This document shows, piece after piece, positions 27,406 to 37,647 of a DNA stretch of 64,000 bases. The position numbers and the translations under genes were made by a program. The notes beneath the pieces were generated by a model. The model was not told where the DNA came from. It did not search any database and saw only the letters and a list, made by a program, of their open reading frames with translations. The stretch's first letter is position 1, and each line of letters opens with the position of its first letter. Origin of the DNA: Splendidivirga corallicola (lineage in GTDB: Bacteria > Bacteroidota > Bacteroidia > Cytophagales > Cyclobacteriaceae). The DNA is taken from positions 62,001-126,000 of the forward strand of contig JAUJEA010000016.1 in the NCBI GenBank assembly GCA_030442035.1, given 5' to 3'.

Positions 27406-28950
27406 ATGTCTGAAATTGACCAAACTTCCTCTCCCTCCCAAGCCCAAATGTTTGGCCATCCGAAAGGCCTGTTTTATCTATTTTTTGCTGAACTGTGGGA
27501 ACGCTTTAGTTTCTATGGTATGAGAGCCTTACTTACGCTCTACATGGTTGATGAAATTTTCAAAAGCTTTGAAACCCGAGATACCATTGCCACGACTATC
27601 TATGCTGCTTACGGAGCATTTGTTTATGCTACTCCGGTAGTTGGTGGAATCCTGGCAGATAGATTGCTCGGCTACCGAAGAGCGATCATATTAGGGGGTA
27701 TTTTGATGGCTCTCGGACACTTTGTTCTGGCCTTTGAAAATAAAATATTATTCTTTGGGGCTTTATCACTTATCATTGCTGGTAATGGTTTGTTCAAACC
27801 AAATATTTCCTCATTTGTGGGCGCTCTCTATAAACAAGGTGACAGGCGTCGAGATGTTGGATTTACAATCTTTTATATGGGGATTAATCTTGGCGCAGCT
27901 GTGGCACCTCTATTTTGTGGATGGCTGGGTAAAGAATTCGGTTGGCATTATGGTTTTGGTGCAGCGGGTATAGGTATGGTTTTGGGATTGTTGGTTTTTT
28001 GGAATGGATTAAAATCCAATACGTTTGGAGCGGAAGGATTGCCTCCGGAACCGGAAAAACTTAACAATCGAAAATTTGGTATCAAATTGAAACACCTGGT
28101 ACCCATTTTGACTTTTTTATGTGTTCCGGTCATAGCTTTAATGATGTATTATGGTCCTTTGACCATCCCGGGTATAGGTATTGTGGATTACAAAGGCGAA
28201 GCAGTATCTTATCTTTTTTATGTTATACTGGCTGTTATTTTATATGTTGTCATTAAAACCTTAGCTGAGGTTTCAAAAGTTGAGAGGGAGAGATTGATCG
28301 TGGTTGTTTTGCTCACTTTCTTTATTACGCTTTTTTGGGCATTTTATGAATTGTCGGGTAGCACGCTCACTTTATTTGCACAAAGAAATGTAAATCTCTT
28401 TATCATCAATGCGTCACAAACCAATTTTCTTACTGCTGGTTTTATTGTAGTTCTTGCACTACCATTTTCAGCACTTTGGAATTATTTAACACGAATAAAG
28501 CGAAACCCTTATACTCCTTATAAATTTGCAATTGGTCTGACAATTTTAGCCCTTGGTTATGTAATATATGCTTCAAGTGCCGGTTTTGCTGATGAGCAAG
28601 GCCGGGTGCCATTTGCTTTTATGTTCTTTGGGTATATGTTATTTTCAACCGGAGAGCTGTTCATGTCACCGGTTGGTTTATCAAAGGTAACTGAACTTTC
28701 TCCCAAGAAAATTGTATCATTCATGATGGGGGTATGGTTTTTGGCAGTATCTTTTGCCTTCAGACTGATAGGATTTATTGGAAATAAATTAGCTATTGAA
28801 GGTTCAGCTGACGCTGAGTTGGATACGGTGCAATCACTTTCTGTTTATACCAATGGATTTCAACAAATAGCCATGGTTACGGTTGGTGGTGCCATATTGG
28901 CCTTCATAATGGCTCCAATCATGAAAAAATGGATGCACGGCATTCATTAA
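27406..28950 (+). CDS. POT/PTR family proton-coupled peptide transporter, second copy
   Basis: A 514-residue protein. It shares the ExxER motif (AELWERFSFYGMRALLTLYM), FTIFYMGINLGAAVAP and the general topology with the preceding gene, but the two differ over most of their length, so the duplication is old. Residue differences in the first and seventh helices (for example FWAFYELSGSTLTLF here against GAFEQAGGLMNLY there) suggest different peptide preference. Inner-membrane importer of small peptides. Confidence 0.93.
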   Translation: MSEIDQTSSPSQAQMFGHPKGLFYLFFAELWERFSFYGMRALLTLYMVDEIFKSFETRDTIATTIYAAYGAFVYATPVVGGILADRLLGYRRAIILGGILMALGHFVLAFENKILFFGALSLIIAGNGLFKPNISSFVGALYKQGDRRRDVGFTIFYMGINLGAAVAPLFCGWLGKEFGWHYGFGAAGIGMVLGLLVFWNGLKSNTFGAEGLPPEPEKLNNRKFGIKLKHLVPILTFLCVPVIALMMYYGPLTIPGIGIVDYKGEAVSYLFYVILAVILYVVIKTLAEVSKVERERLIVVVLLTFFITLFWAFYELSGSTLTLFAQRNVNLFIINASQTNFLTAGFIVVLALPFSALWNYLTRIKRNPYTPYKFAIGLTILALGYVIYASSAGFADEQGRVPFAFMFFGYMLFSTGELFMSPVGLSKVTELSPKKIVSFMMGVWFLAVSFAFRLIGFIGNKLAIEGSADAELDTVQSLSVYTNGFQQIAMVTVGGAILAFIMAPIMKKWMHGIH

Positions 28951-29072
28951 GCTAAAACCAAATTTTATTTTATATGACGGCGGTATTACTTTTATTAAAA
29001 GTTGGTGAACCCTGTTTTTAGGTAAAATTGTTTTATTGTATTAACTTTATAATTTAAGCTTAAGAGTCATAA

Positions 29073-29468
29073 ATGATTTCTATGGAAAGCTTTAGTCTTG
29101 AACCTACGCAGAAAACACCGAAATTATTTTTTGATCCAAGTAATGGTGCTTTTGAGATTTCAGGAAGATCAATCCCTGAAAACTCTATTGAGTTTTACAG
29201 ACCTTTACTTAACTGGCTGGATGAATATATTAAATCACCCAACAAAAAAACGGAATTGAAGATCATGTTGGAGTATTTTAATACAAGTTCTTCCAAATGT
29301 TTGGTTGAGATTTTTAGAAGACTTCAAAAAATCCACCAGGACGGTGAGCAATTACACATAGAATGGCATTACGAGGAAGAGGATGATGACATCCTTGAAT
29401 CCGGCCAGGACTTCAAAGAAATTATGAAACTTCCCATTGAAATGGTGAGAATAGATACGGATTACTAA
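29073..29468 (+). CDS. SiaC family regulatory phosphoprotein (DUF1987)
   Basis: A 131-residue protein. The body (SLEPTQKTPKLFFDPSNG, FEISGRSIPENSIEFYRPLL, LKIMLEYFNTSSSKCLVEIF) is typical of SiaC/DUF1987. In Pseudomonas, SiaC is switched by phosphorylation of a Thr/Ser through SiaB kinase and SiaA phosphatase and controls the diguanylate cyclase SiaD; the NTSSSKC segment holds the likely acceptor. None of SiaA, SiaB or SiaD is encoded next to it. The ATG at 29073 is used; 29082 is an alternative three codons in. Confidence 0.88.
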   Translation: MISMESFSLEPTQKTPKLFFDPSNGAFEISGRSIPENSIEFYRPLLNWLDEYIKSPNKKTELKIMLEYFNTSSSKCLVEIFRRLQKIHQDGEQLHIEWHYEEEDDDILESGQDFKEIMKLPIEMVRIDTDY

Positions 29469-29490
29469 GTCTTTTTTAGTTTAGAAAATA

Positions 29491-29524
29491 AAAAAGCTTC
29501 ATGGATTTCCATGAAGCTTTTTTT
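29491..29524. terminator. Bidirectional terminator between siaC-like gene and groL
   Basis: A perfect 14-bp stem (29491-29504 with 29509-29522) with an ATTT loop, A-rich on the left and T-rich on the right, serves both convergent genes. Confidence 0.85.
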
Positions 29525-29544
29525 GTATATCAAAATAATTGATT

Positions 29545-31191
<1,647 letters not shown>

Positions 31192-31231
31192 TTATAGGTT
31201 TAATGATTTTCGTTTTGATTTATGAGAAAAC

Positions 31232-31510
31232 TTAGACAATACCAAAAATGTCAGATTCCTTCATGATTAAATATTCTTTTCCGTCGATAGATATTTCAGT
31301 ACCGGAATATTTTCCGTAAAGTACCTGATCACCTACTTTAACATTGAAAGGTTCATCTTTTTTACCAGTACCAACTGCTACGATCTCACCTCTTTGTGGC
31401 TTTTCCTTAGCAGTATCAGGGATAATAATTCCAGAAGCTGTTTTCTCTTCAGCTGCGGCTGGTTCAACTAGAACTCTATCCGCTATTGGTTTAAAGTTTA
31501 CGTTTGACAT
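31232..31510 (-). CDS. groES: Co-chaperonin GroES (10 kDa)
   Basis: A 92-residue protein, normal length. It has [19 protein letters not shown], the mobile-loop region [20 protein letters not shown], then [15 protein letters not shown] and the C-terminal [13 protein letters not shown]. It caps the GroEL ring. First gene of groES-groL. No CIRCE (TTAGCACTC-N9-GAGTGCTAA) element is found upstream; an unrelated palindrome is at 31575-31600. Confidence 0.97.
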   Translation of the reverse strand: MSNVNFKPIADRVLVEPAAAEEKTASGIIIPDTAKEKPQRGEIVAVGTGKKDEPFNVKVGDQVLYGKYSGTEISIDGKEYLIMKESDIFGIV

Positions 31511-31574
31511 TAGTCTATAAATTTTAGTTTAGATTTTAACAAATTCTTGGAAACTCCTTAGCATTTCCTATGCC

Positions 31575-31600
31575 AACACTTTGGTGTCACCCAAAATGTT
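31575..31600. promoter_or_regulatory. Imperfect palindrome upstream of groES
   Basis: Arms AACACTTTGGTG and CACCCAAAATGTT flank a single T, pairing except for one mismatch and one extra base. It lies 65 bp before the groES start, in the region expected for a heat-shock operator, but it is not CIRCE or a known HrcA site. Assignment as an operator is inference. Confidence 0.35.
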
Positions 31601-31810
31601 ACTATTTCCAGTCAAAATTTCAGTTTTTATATCGGGCCGCTAAATTAATGAAAATTATTGTGACAATATTACGTTGGTTTATATTAAATGCATAAAGTGT
31701 TTATTTATCAGATATTAAGGATTATATTTTGTAAATGTGAATTGATGTGAACTTGTAAAATATTGTTAAACAGTTAGATAGATCAAAAAGCCATTAATGA
31801 AAGACGGATT

Positions 31811-32620
31811 GTGGCAAGCAGGTTTACATCGAATTTTGAACCTAAAGAAGATCAAGTCAGATTGACAGATTTTCACTGGCTTCATGACAAAATAAGGAAG
31901 GGTATGACAACATTGCACAAAGATTGGATCACTAACGGTTTGGTTGATTTCGAATACAAAAAGTATAAACTACTTGCCTATTTACAGGAAGTAAAGTCAA
32001 ATTTTGACGCACTGAGGTTATACCCATTTTTGGGAGACCTGGCCTTTCATTATAAAAACCTTCTTATACTAAAGGAAAATAAAAATCTCATCTATGAAAA
32101 TTTTCCAAAAACGATCTCCAAAGCGGACTTCAGGCGCTTGAAAATTCATTACAAAAAGGTGATTGAGGATAATCAATTGATGGAGATCATAGAGGAAATA
32201 TTAACTTTTGCCGTGCCACAAATGAGAGCTGCGTTGGAAGAAGGTAAAAATATTTATGAAACCATTGAGGATCATTTAACCATTGAAACTATTGGGATTT
32301 CTCCTTTATATGTCGATGAGGGGTATTTATTTATCAATGAACAATATGGGAAAGAGACCAATATTTATCAATATCAGATATCGGTTTTTAAGAATGCCAC
32401 AGAAAAATTCAGAGGTATCCACACCAAATTTTTAGAAAGGGTCAGAAGAAATCTTGGTTCCAGTTTTGAGCAGCTAAAGTTAAACCTGATCAAAAAAAAT
32501 AAGGCGCTTCCAAATCCAGCTACTTTTTTGATCAACGTAGAGATTAAATGCCCTCATGATGCGACCGTTCTTCCTATTGCAAAAAGAATGTTGATGCGTC
32601 ACATTAATGATGCTGCTTAA
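31811..32620 (+). CDS. Conserved hypothetical protein, helical, cytosolic
   Basis: A 269-residue protein from a GTG start; the nearby ATG at 31797 is out of frame. No signal peptide or membrane segment. The N-terminal 130 residues are predicted helical with many Lys/Asp/Tyr (FHWLHDKIRKGMTTLHKDW, YKLLAYLQEVKSNFDALRLY). The C-terminal part ends FLINVEIKCPHDATVLPIAK RMLM without a known motif. I do not recognise a characterised family. It is divergent from groES and followed by a nested palindrome. Confidence 0.65.
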   Translation: MASRFTSNFEPKEDQVRLTDFHWLHDKIRKGMTTLHKDWITNGLVDFEYKKYKLLAYLQEVKSNFDALRLYPFLGDLAFHYKNLLILKENKNLIYENFPKTISKADFRRLKIHYKKVIEDNQLMEIIEEILTFAVPQMRAALEEGKNIYETIEDHLTIETIGISPLYVDEGYLFINEQYGKETNIYQYQISVFKNATEKFRGIHTKFLERVRRNLGSSFEQLKLNLIKKNKALPNPATFLINVEIKCPHDATVLPIAKRMLMRHINDAA

Positions 32621-32671
32621 TTGATTAGCTCTTACTATCTCTTAAAGAGATCTTTCCTTTCCTAATCAATT
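32619..32671. repeat. Nested palindrome after the 31811-32620 gene
   Basis: Outer arms AATTGATTAG (32619-32628) and CTAATCAATT (32662-32671) are perfect reverse complements. Centred between them is a second perfect hairpin, ATCTCT-TAA-AGAGAT (32637-32651). The structure overlaps the stop codon. There is no T run after it, so it is not a standard terminator; it may stabilise a 3' end or be a cruciform site. Confidence 0.7.
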
Positions 32672-32773
32672 AATTAATACCCTATCATGCATTGCACCTG
32701 TTGCAGCAATGGAAAAAAACACTTATTTTCGAATTTTTCTGTCTAAACACAAGGCTTTAAACTACCTTACTCC

Positions 32774-33622
32774 ATGGATAATTCATCGGCCTATATTCTT
32801 TTTGCTGCATTATTTATCATCATGTTTGGGATGGGACTTTCCCTGACAATTGAGGATTTTAAAAGAGTAGTAACCTTCCCCAAAGCGGCTATTACCGGTT
32901 TATTCAACCAAATGATTTTGTTGCCGATAATAGGTTTTCTGCTGGCATCCTTTATGCAGGTAGCACCTGTAATATCGGTGGGAATAATGCTGTTAGCGGC
33001 CTGCCCGGGTGGTGCAACTTCTAACCTCATAACACACCTGGCCAAAGGCGATACAGCGCTCTCTATTACCTTGACAGCCATTACAAGCATTGCCACCATT
33101 TTCACTATTCCATTCATCGTTCAATGGTCGATGGTTGCATTTCTGCAACAAGAGCAGCAATTGGTTTTAGACATACCTTCTATTATGCTGCAATTGCTCA
33201 TGATCACATTGATACCGGTTTCATTGGGGATGTTGATCAATGCCAAGGCTACCTCTTTTGCAAAGAAAATGGATAAACCTACAAAAATTGCCTCAGCCGT
33301 GGTTTTTGCTTTGGTACTAGTGGGTGTTATTCTTAAAGAAAGGGATAATGTGGTGCCATTTTTTCAACAAGCCGGATTCATCGCCCTATTACTCAATCTT
33401 CTAACAATGGGGACAGCCATGATCAGTGCCAGGGTTATGAGATTGCCAAAGAGACAAGCGATTAGTATTGCTATAGAGTCAGGAATTCAAAACGGAACGC
33501 TTGCCATAACTATAGCAACAGTAACCCTCGGTGATAGTCAGCTATCTATTGCTCCAGCCATTTACGGACTTATTATGTTTGTAACAAGTATCGGTGTGAT
33601 AGTATGGAGTATTCGAAGATAG
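32774..33622 (+). CDS. Bile acid:sodium symporter (BASS) family transporter
   Basis: A 282-residue integral membrane protein, slightly short for the family, with nine to ten hydrophobic segments. Family blocks: LSLTIEDFKRVVTFPKA, the Pro-rich ILLPIIGFLL, LAACPGGATSNLITHLAKGD (the Na+/substrate crossover helix region), LSITLTAITSIATIFTIPF and AISIAIESGIQNGTLAITIA. It probably imports an organic anion with Na+; the substrate cannot be read from sequence. A single gene without a companion enzyme. Confidence 0.88.
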   Translation: MDNSSAYILFAALFIIMFGMGLSLTIEDFKRVVTFPKAAITGLFNQMILLPIIGFLLASFMQVAPVISVGIMLLAACPGGATSNLITHLAKGDTALSITLTAITSIATIFTIPFIVQWSMVAFLQQEQQLVLDIPSIMLQLLMITLIPVSLGMLINAKATSFAKKMDKPTKIASAVVFALVLVGVILKERDNVVPFFQQAGFIALLLNLLTMGTAMISARVMRLPKRQAISIAIESGIQNGTLAITIATVTLGDSQLSIAPAIYGLIMFVTSIGVIVWSIRR

Positions 33623-33726
33623 ACTTATACCTCGACCAAGATCATTTTGGAAATTGGCTTCTTTGAACCGGGACAGATTATGATTTAGTATCCTTGTTAA
33701 TATTGGGGCAGGTTGGAGTTACGGTT

Positions 33727-34077
33727 TTAATTTCTGTCATCTTCCCAGATCAATTTTTGATCCGCTGCCAGATCCCCAAAGTCCGGGCATTTTCCATCGC
33801 CTCTACCTGTAAAGCCTCCATCCGGTGCACAGATAAGATTACAATCCTTGTCGTACAACAGACTTGGTATGTCACAACAACGAGGTGGAAAATAATAAAC
33901 TGTCTGATTATCATACGTAAAGCTGTATACTTTGGCAGGGGGATTCCATACCTCTCCGGCGGCAATTTGATTGATGCTCTCCTGAATGCATGACGGAATT
34001 TCCTTCGAGAGATCTTCTTTCTTACAACCGTAAAAGGCAAAGGTTATTCCTAAGATGAATATCGTCAACTTTTTCAT
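33727..34077 (-). CDS. Lipoprotein, DUF6970-like
   Basis: About 116 residues from the ATG at 34077, giving a lipoprotein signal MKKLTIFILGITFAFYGC with the acylated Cys at 18 followed by KKED. The mature part has PSCIQESINQI, YDNQTVYYFPPRCCDIPSLL and DKDCNLICAPDGGFTGRGDG with five further cysteines, the pattern I recall for the DUF6970 family of small Bacteroidota lipoproteins. Function unknown; the cysteines probably form disulfides in the envelope. Starting at the upstream frame end (34116) would bury the signal, so the inner start is right. Confidence 0.78.
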   Translation of the reverse strand: MKKLTIFILGITFAFYGCKKEDLSKEIPSCIQESINQIAAGEVWNPPAKVYSFTYDNQTVYYFPPRCCDIPSLLYDKDCNLICAPDGGFTGRGDGKCPDFGDLAADQKLIWEDDRN

Positions 34078-34183
34078 TTTACCAATTATTAAGAGTTTTT
34101 GTCTCTGGAAAGACACGCGAAGAAACGTCTATGGTTGGATTATGATTGCTAAGTTATCAACCTATCAGAACCTATGAGCCATG

Positions 34184-34666
34184 TCATAATTTTTTATACA
34201 TAATATGAGCATCAACAAATCCAAGCTTTTGATGATCAAATGCTTCCGGAATAGTTCCAATAATCTTGAAACCATATTGTTTCCACAATTTTATAGCGGG
34301 CTCGTTGGTGCTTACAACAATGTTGAACTGCATGGCGACATATCCCAGTAGTTTAGCCTGTTCGATAGAGTGTTCACACATTGATTTACCGATTCCTTTT
34401 CCTTGTGCTACAGGATGGACCATATAGGAACCATTGGCAATGTGTGCGCCGAGACCAACTTGATTTGGTTTAAGGATATACGTCCCCACTATTCGATCTT
34501 CAAGCTCAACCACATAAGTATCTATGTAATCAGCAGTCCAGTATTTTTTTAATTCTCCCTGTTGAGTATCAGGAGGGAAAACATAGGTGTCTCCTGTTTT
34601 GATAACTTCTCTGAATATCTCCCAAATTGCATCAATGTCTTCTTTCTTGGCTTTTCGAACGATCAT
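34184..34666 (-). CDS. GNAT family N-acetyltransferase
   Basis: About 160 residues from the ATG at 34666 (MIVRKAKKEDIDAIWEIFRE); an upstream in-frame ATG at 34702 is less likely because the fold begins at IVRKAKKED. Motif A, the acetyl-CoA loop, is VAQGKGIGKSMCEHSIEQA, and motif B ends STNEPAIKLWKQYGFKIIG. The YMVHPVAQGKG strand is conserved in a group annotated as acetyltransferases of unknown acceptor. Cytosolic. Confidence 0.88.
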   Translation of the reverse strand: MIVRKAKKEDIDAIWEIFREVIKTGDTYVFPPDTQQGELKKYWTADYIDTYVVELEDRIVGTYILKPNQVGLGAHIANGSYMVHPVAQGKGIGKSMCEHSIEQAKLLGYVAMQFNIVVSTNEPAIKLWKQYGFKIIGTIPEAFDHQKLGFVDAHIMYKKL

Positions 34667-35051
34667 TTTAACATCACTTGACTCAATGGTAATGATCGTC
34701 ATTTTTAGCCATTGTTACAAAACAGCTGGAATGATCTGGGGTAAACCCATTTTAAATCCTGAAACAATGTCAAGAAATCCATCCGGTATGTTATCTGAAA
34801 AGCAGGTAGTATTGTGTGGAAGTGTTTAAGTTGAACCAAGTAAAGAAAATACCATTGAGATCAATATTTGACGATAATAAAAATACTTTTCTCTGGCATC
34901 AGTTTCCTTGCTTTTTAAATAAAAAAGTGATTTGTCGTATTGCTTTTGTCTTGAATTTTTCATCTAAAATCTTGCTGGCTTGCTGTAATCCAAAACCTGG
35001 TAAGCATGGTTTCACACTTTTTGATCCGATTAAAATTATACACCATTAATG
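34667..35051. other. 385-bp intergenic region
   Basis: Between the GNAT start and the end of the first permease gene I see no supported gene or strong hairpin. A 77-codon frame (34816-35049, plus strand) has no family likeness or start signal and I do not call it. Confidence 0.35.
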
Positions 35052-37472
35052 TCATTCATCTCGCAAGGTGTCTACAGGGTTGGCTTTGGCCACTTTAAAA
35101 GTCAAATATCCCAATGTTGCCCAGGCAATGAATAAGATAAGTAGTCCTGTTAGCAGAAAAACAGCCGGATTAATAGTAATTCGAAAAGTAAAATTTTGTA
35201 ACCAATTATTCATGATCCACCATGCAATTGGTCCCCCGATTAAAATGGCTATGGCCATCAGTTTGGTGAAGTCCTTGATGAGTAAAGTCATGAGTTCGGG
35301 AATAGAGGCTCCCAGTGCCTTTCTAACACCGATCTCCTTTGTCCTTTGACCAAATAATAATATGGCCAAGCCTAATAAACCGAAACAAGCAATGGTCGCA
35401 GCCAATAACGAAAACCCACTGAAGACCTGTGCCATTTTTTCCTCAGCTCTGTACTGCCGGTCAATGCTTTCATCAAGAAATGTGTATTCGAACTGAAAAT
35501 CCTCGTCAAATACATTCCATGCGTTTCTTATAGATTCAATTGTCCTGGTATAATCCTTAGAATTCAATTTAACCATAACATGGTTGAAATTTGAAGCCAC
35601 CCGCATAATGATTGGACGAATGGGTTGATGCAAAGATTTAAAATGAAAATCCTTGACAACTCCTATAACGGTACCTTTAAACAAAGGACCATCAGCATTC
35701 CAAACAAGAGCTTCACCTATAGGGGTTTCAATATTCAGCGCCCTGACCGCGGTTTCATTAATGATAAAAGCCAGAGATGAATCCGTAGTATGATCTATGG
35801 AAAATCCTCGCCCTTCGATAACCTCAAGGTTCAGGGTTTTTAAAATGTCAAAATCAACCATAAATTCCGATGCATTCACAATATTCTGATCGTCGCGGCT
35901 TAGGTATATTGGATTCTGATTAAATTGCCCACCTGGTACATTGGAAGCAGCAGAAACACTTTCCACTCCTGATATGTTGAGCAAGCTTGTTTTTAATTCC
36001 TGAAAATGGTCCGAAATATCACTGGACTTTGATGGAATTACAATTACCTGTTCTTTACCAAAACCGAGATCTTTGTTTTTGATAAAATTTAATTGACCAT
36101 AGATAATAATACTTCCTGTGATCAGGACCATGGAAATAGAAAATTGTAAAATCACGAGCGTTTTACTTAAGAACTTTCCTTTGGTACTCGCCTTAAAATG
36201 CCCTTTTAATATTTGTGAAGATTTTATGGAAGACAGGTACAAGGCCGGATATATACCGGATATAACACCAACAAAACCTCCTACGGTCAATAATATTAAT
36301 ATCATTTCAGGTTGTTGGAAATAATTAATGTTCAGAGATTTTCCCGTAACATTATTGAACAATGGTAAGGTAACTTCTATCAACAAACCCGTGATGATCA
36401 GTGCCAAAAGTGTTGTCAGGATTGATTCTCCAAGAAATTGAGAGGCTATTTCCTTCCTGCTGGCACCTGATGCTTTTCTAACACCAATCTCTTTTACTCT
36501 TTCAATTGATTTACCTATGCTTAGATTGACAAAATTTACACAGGCGATGATCAGGATAAAAAGGGCAGCAGCACTCATGATATATACATAGCCCATATTG
36601 CCATTGGATTCCAACTCCCAGCGTATATTGGATTTTAAGTGAATGTCTTCAAGAGGTTGTAATCTGAAAGCGGTGTTACTTATAACTAGTCTTTCCAATC
36701 TCTCCTGTGATATATCCAAATGTCCTGCAACCCAGGGCATCAGCTTATCCTCAAGTGCCTGAATATTTGATTTTGGATGTAACTTGATATAGTTAAAATG
36801 TCCAAAATCAGTCCATTCGTAATATTCACTTTCGGGATCAGAGAATGCCTTAAGCGTAACGTAGGAAACTAAAAAGTCAAAATGGAAATGTGCGTTATCA
36901 GGTACATTGGCAAATACACCTTCCACCTGTAGTAGCGTTTGGTCATCATTGATCGCCAGTTGTTTCCCAATAGGATCTTCCTGAGCAAAATATTTTTGTG
37001 CCATGGTTTCCGATATGAGTAATCCTCCAATGTTTCTGAGTACTTTGGTTTGATCTCCTCTGGTTAACTTAAAGGAAAAGACATCAAAAAAAGTACTGTC
37101 AACACTTAATACCCCCGGTTCATCAAACTGTATGTTTTTCTCCAGGTTCTTGATTGAAAATGTCTGTTTGGTCAGACCGGGTCCCCAAATAGGAGAGAGG
37201 CTTACCGCACTTACTACTTCGGGAAAGTCATTGACCATTGCCTGTGCCATGGGATGGGGTGTTCTGGTCTGAGGATTGTCTGAAAACCAGGCAATACGAT
37301 AAATGTTCTTGGAATTTTCATGAAATTTATCATAGCTCAATTCATTCTGGATGAATAGCAGGATCAGGATCACGCAGGCCATACCAATGCTCAATCCAGA
37401 TATATTGATAGCCGAGTGTACTTTATTTTTTGCCAGGTTTCTGAGGGTGATTTTTATATAATTCTTTACCAT
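35052..37472 (-). CDS. MacB/FtsX-type ABC transporter permease (array gene 4 of 4)
   Basis: About 806 residues from the ATG at 37472 (MVKNYIKITLRNLAKNK); the frame also opens upstream at a TTG inside an AT-rich repeat, which is not a plausible start. Organisation: TM1 (about 20-45), periplasmic MacB_PCD-like domain, three TMs with the FtsX motif KEIGVRKASGASRKEI, TM5, a second periplasmic domain and three last TMs with KEIGVRKALGASIPEL. This is the double-FtsX, about 800-residue type common in Cytophagales. It needs a separate LolD/MacB-like ATPase, none of which is nearby. Last gene of a leftward array of four. Confidence 0.92.
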   Translation of the reverse strand: MVKNYIKITLRNLAKNKVHSAINISGLSIGMACVILILLFIQNELSYDKFHENSKNIYRIAWFSDNPQTRTPHPMAQAMVNDFPEVVSAVSLSPIWGPGLTKQTFSIKNLEKNIQFDEPGVLSVDSTFFDVFSFKLTRGDQTKVLRNIGGLLISETMAQKYFAQEDPIGKQLAINDDQTLLQVEGVFANVPDNAHFHFDFLVSYVTLKAFSDPESEYYEWTDFGHFNYIKLHPKSNIQALEDKLMPWVAGHLDISQERLERLVISNTAFRLQPLEDIHLKSNIRWELESNGNMGYVYIMSAAALFILIIACVNFVNLSIGKSIERVKEIGVRKASGASRKEIASQFLGESILTTLLALIITGLLIEVTLPLFNNVTGKSLNINYFQQPEMILILLTVGGFVGVISGIYPALYLSSIKSSQILKGHFKASTKGKFLSKTLVILQFSISMVLITGSIIIYGQLNFIKNKDLGFGKEQVIVIPSKSSDISDHFQELKTSLLNISGVESVSAASNVPGGQFNQNPIYLSRDDQNIVNASEFMVDFDILKTLNLEVIEGRGFSIDHTTDSSLAFIINETAVRALNIETPIGEALVWNADGPLFKGTVIGVVKDFHFKSLHQPIRPIIMRVASNFNHVMVKLNSKDYTRTIESIRNAWNVFDEDFQFEYTFLDESIDRQYRAEEKMAQVFSGFSLLAATIACFGLLGLAILLFGQRTKEIGVRKALGASIPELMTLLIKDFTKLMAIAILIGGPIAWWIMNNWLQNFTFRITINPAVFLLTGLLILFIAWATLGYLTFKVAKANPVDTLRDE

Positions 37473-37474
37473 AT

Positions 37475-37647
37475 CAATTAACAATTAGCAGTTAACAATG
37501 AACAGTTAATCTGTATGACATCTCTCTTGATTAGAAAGAATAGTAAGATGATTTTTATATTCTCTTTCATTTCTTTTGACATTCTAAGTTTTTAGTGGCT
37601 TACACAATCCTATTGTTAATTGCCAATTGATCATTGCTAATTGTCAT
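37475..37647. repeat. Spacer bounded by inverted AT-rich repeats (copy 1)
   Basis: The spacer starts with repeats of the word CAATTAACAAT/AACAATGAAC (37475-37510) and ends with the inverse words TTGTTAATTGCCAATTG (37612-37647, running into the next gene's last codons). The core in between has a stretch like ATTTTTATATTCTCTTTCAT, matched by a similar stretch in the second copy at 40034-40200. Confidence 0.75.

Noticed and set aside
31511-31810. CIRCE heat-shock operator before groES
   Set aside because: No TTAGCACTC/GAGTGCTAA pair exists; only an unrelated palindrome was found.
34816-35049. 77-codon plus-strand frame between GNAT and permease genes
   Set aside because: Composition and codon use look random, and there is no recognisable domain or start signal.
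37473-37484. TTG start for the last permease
   Set aside because: It lies in an AT-rich repeat and the family start MVKNYIK at 37472 follows directly.
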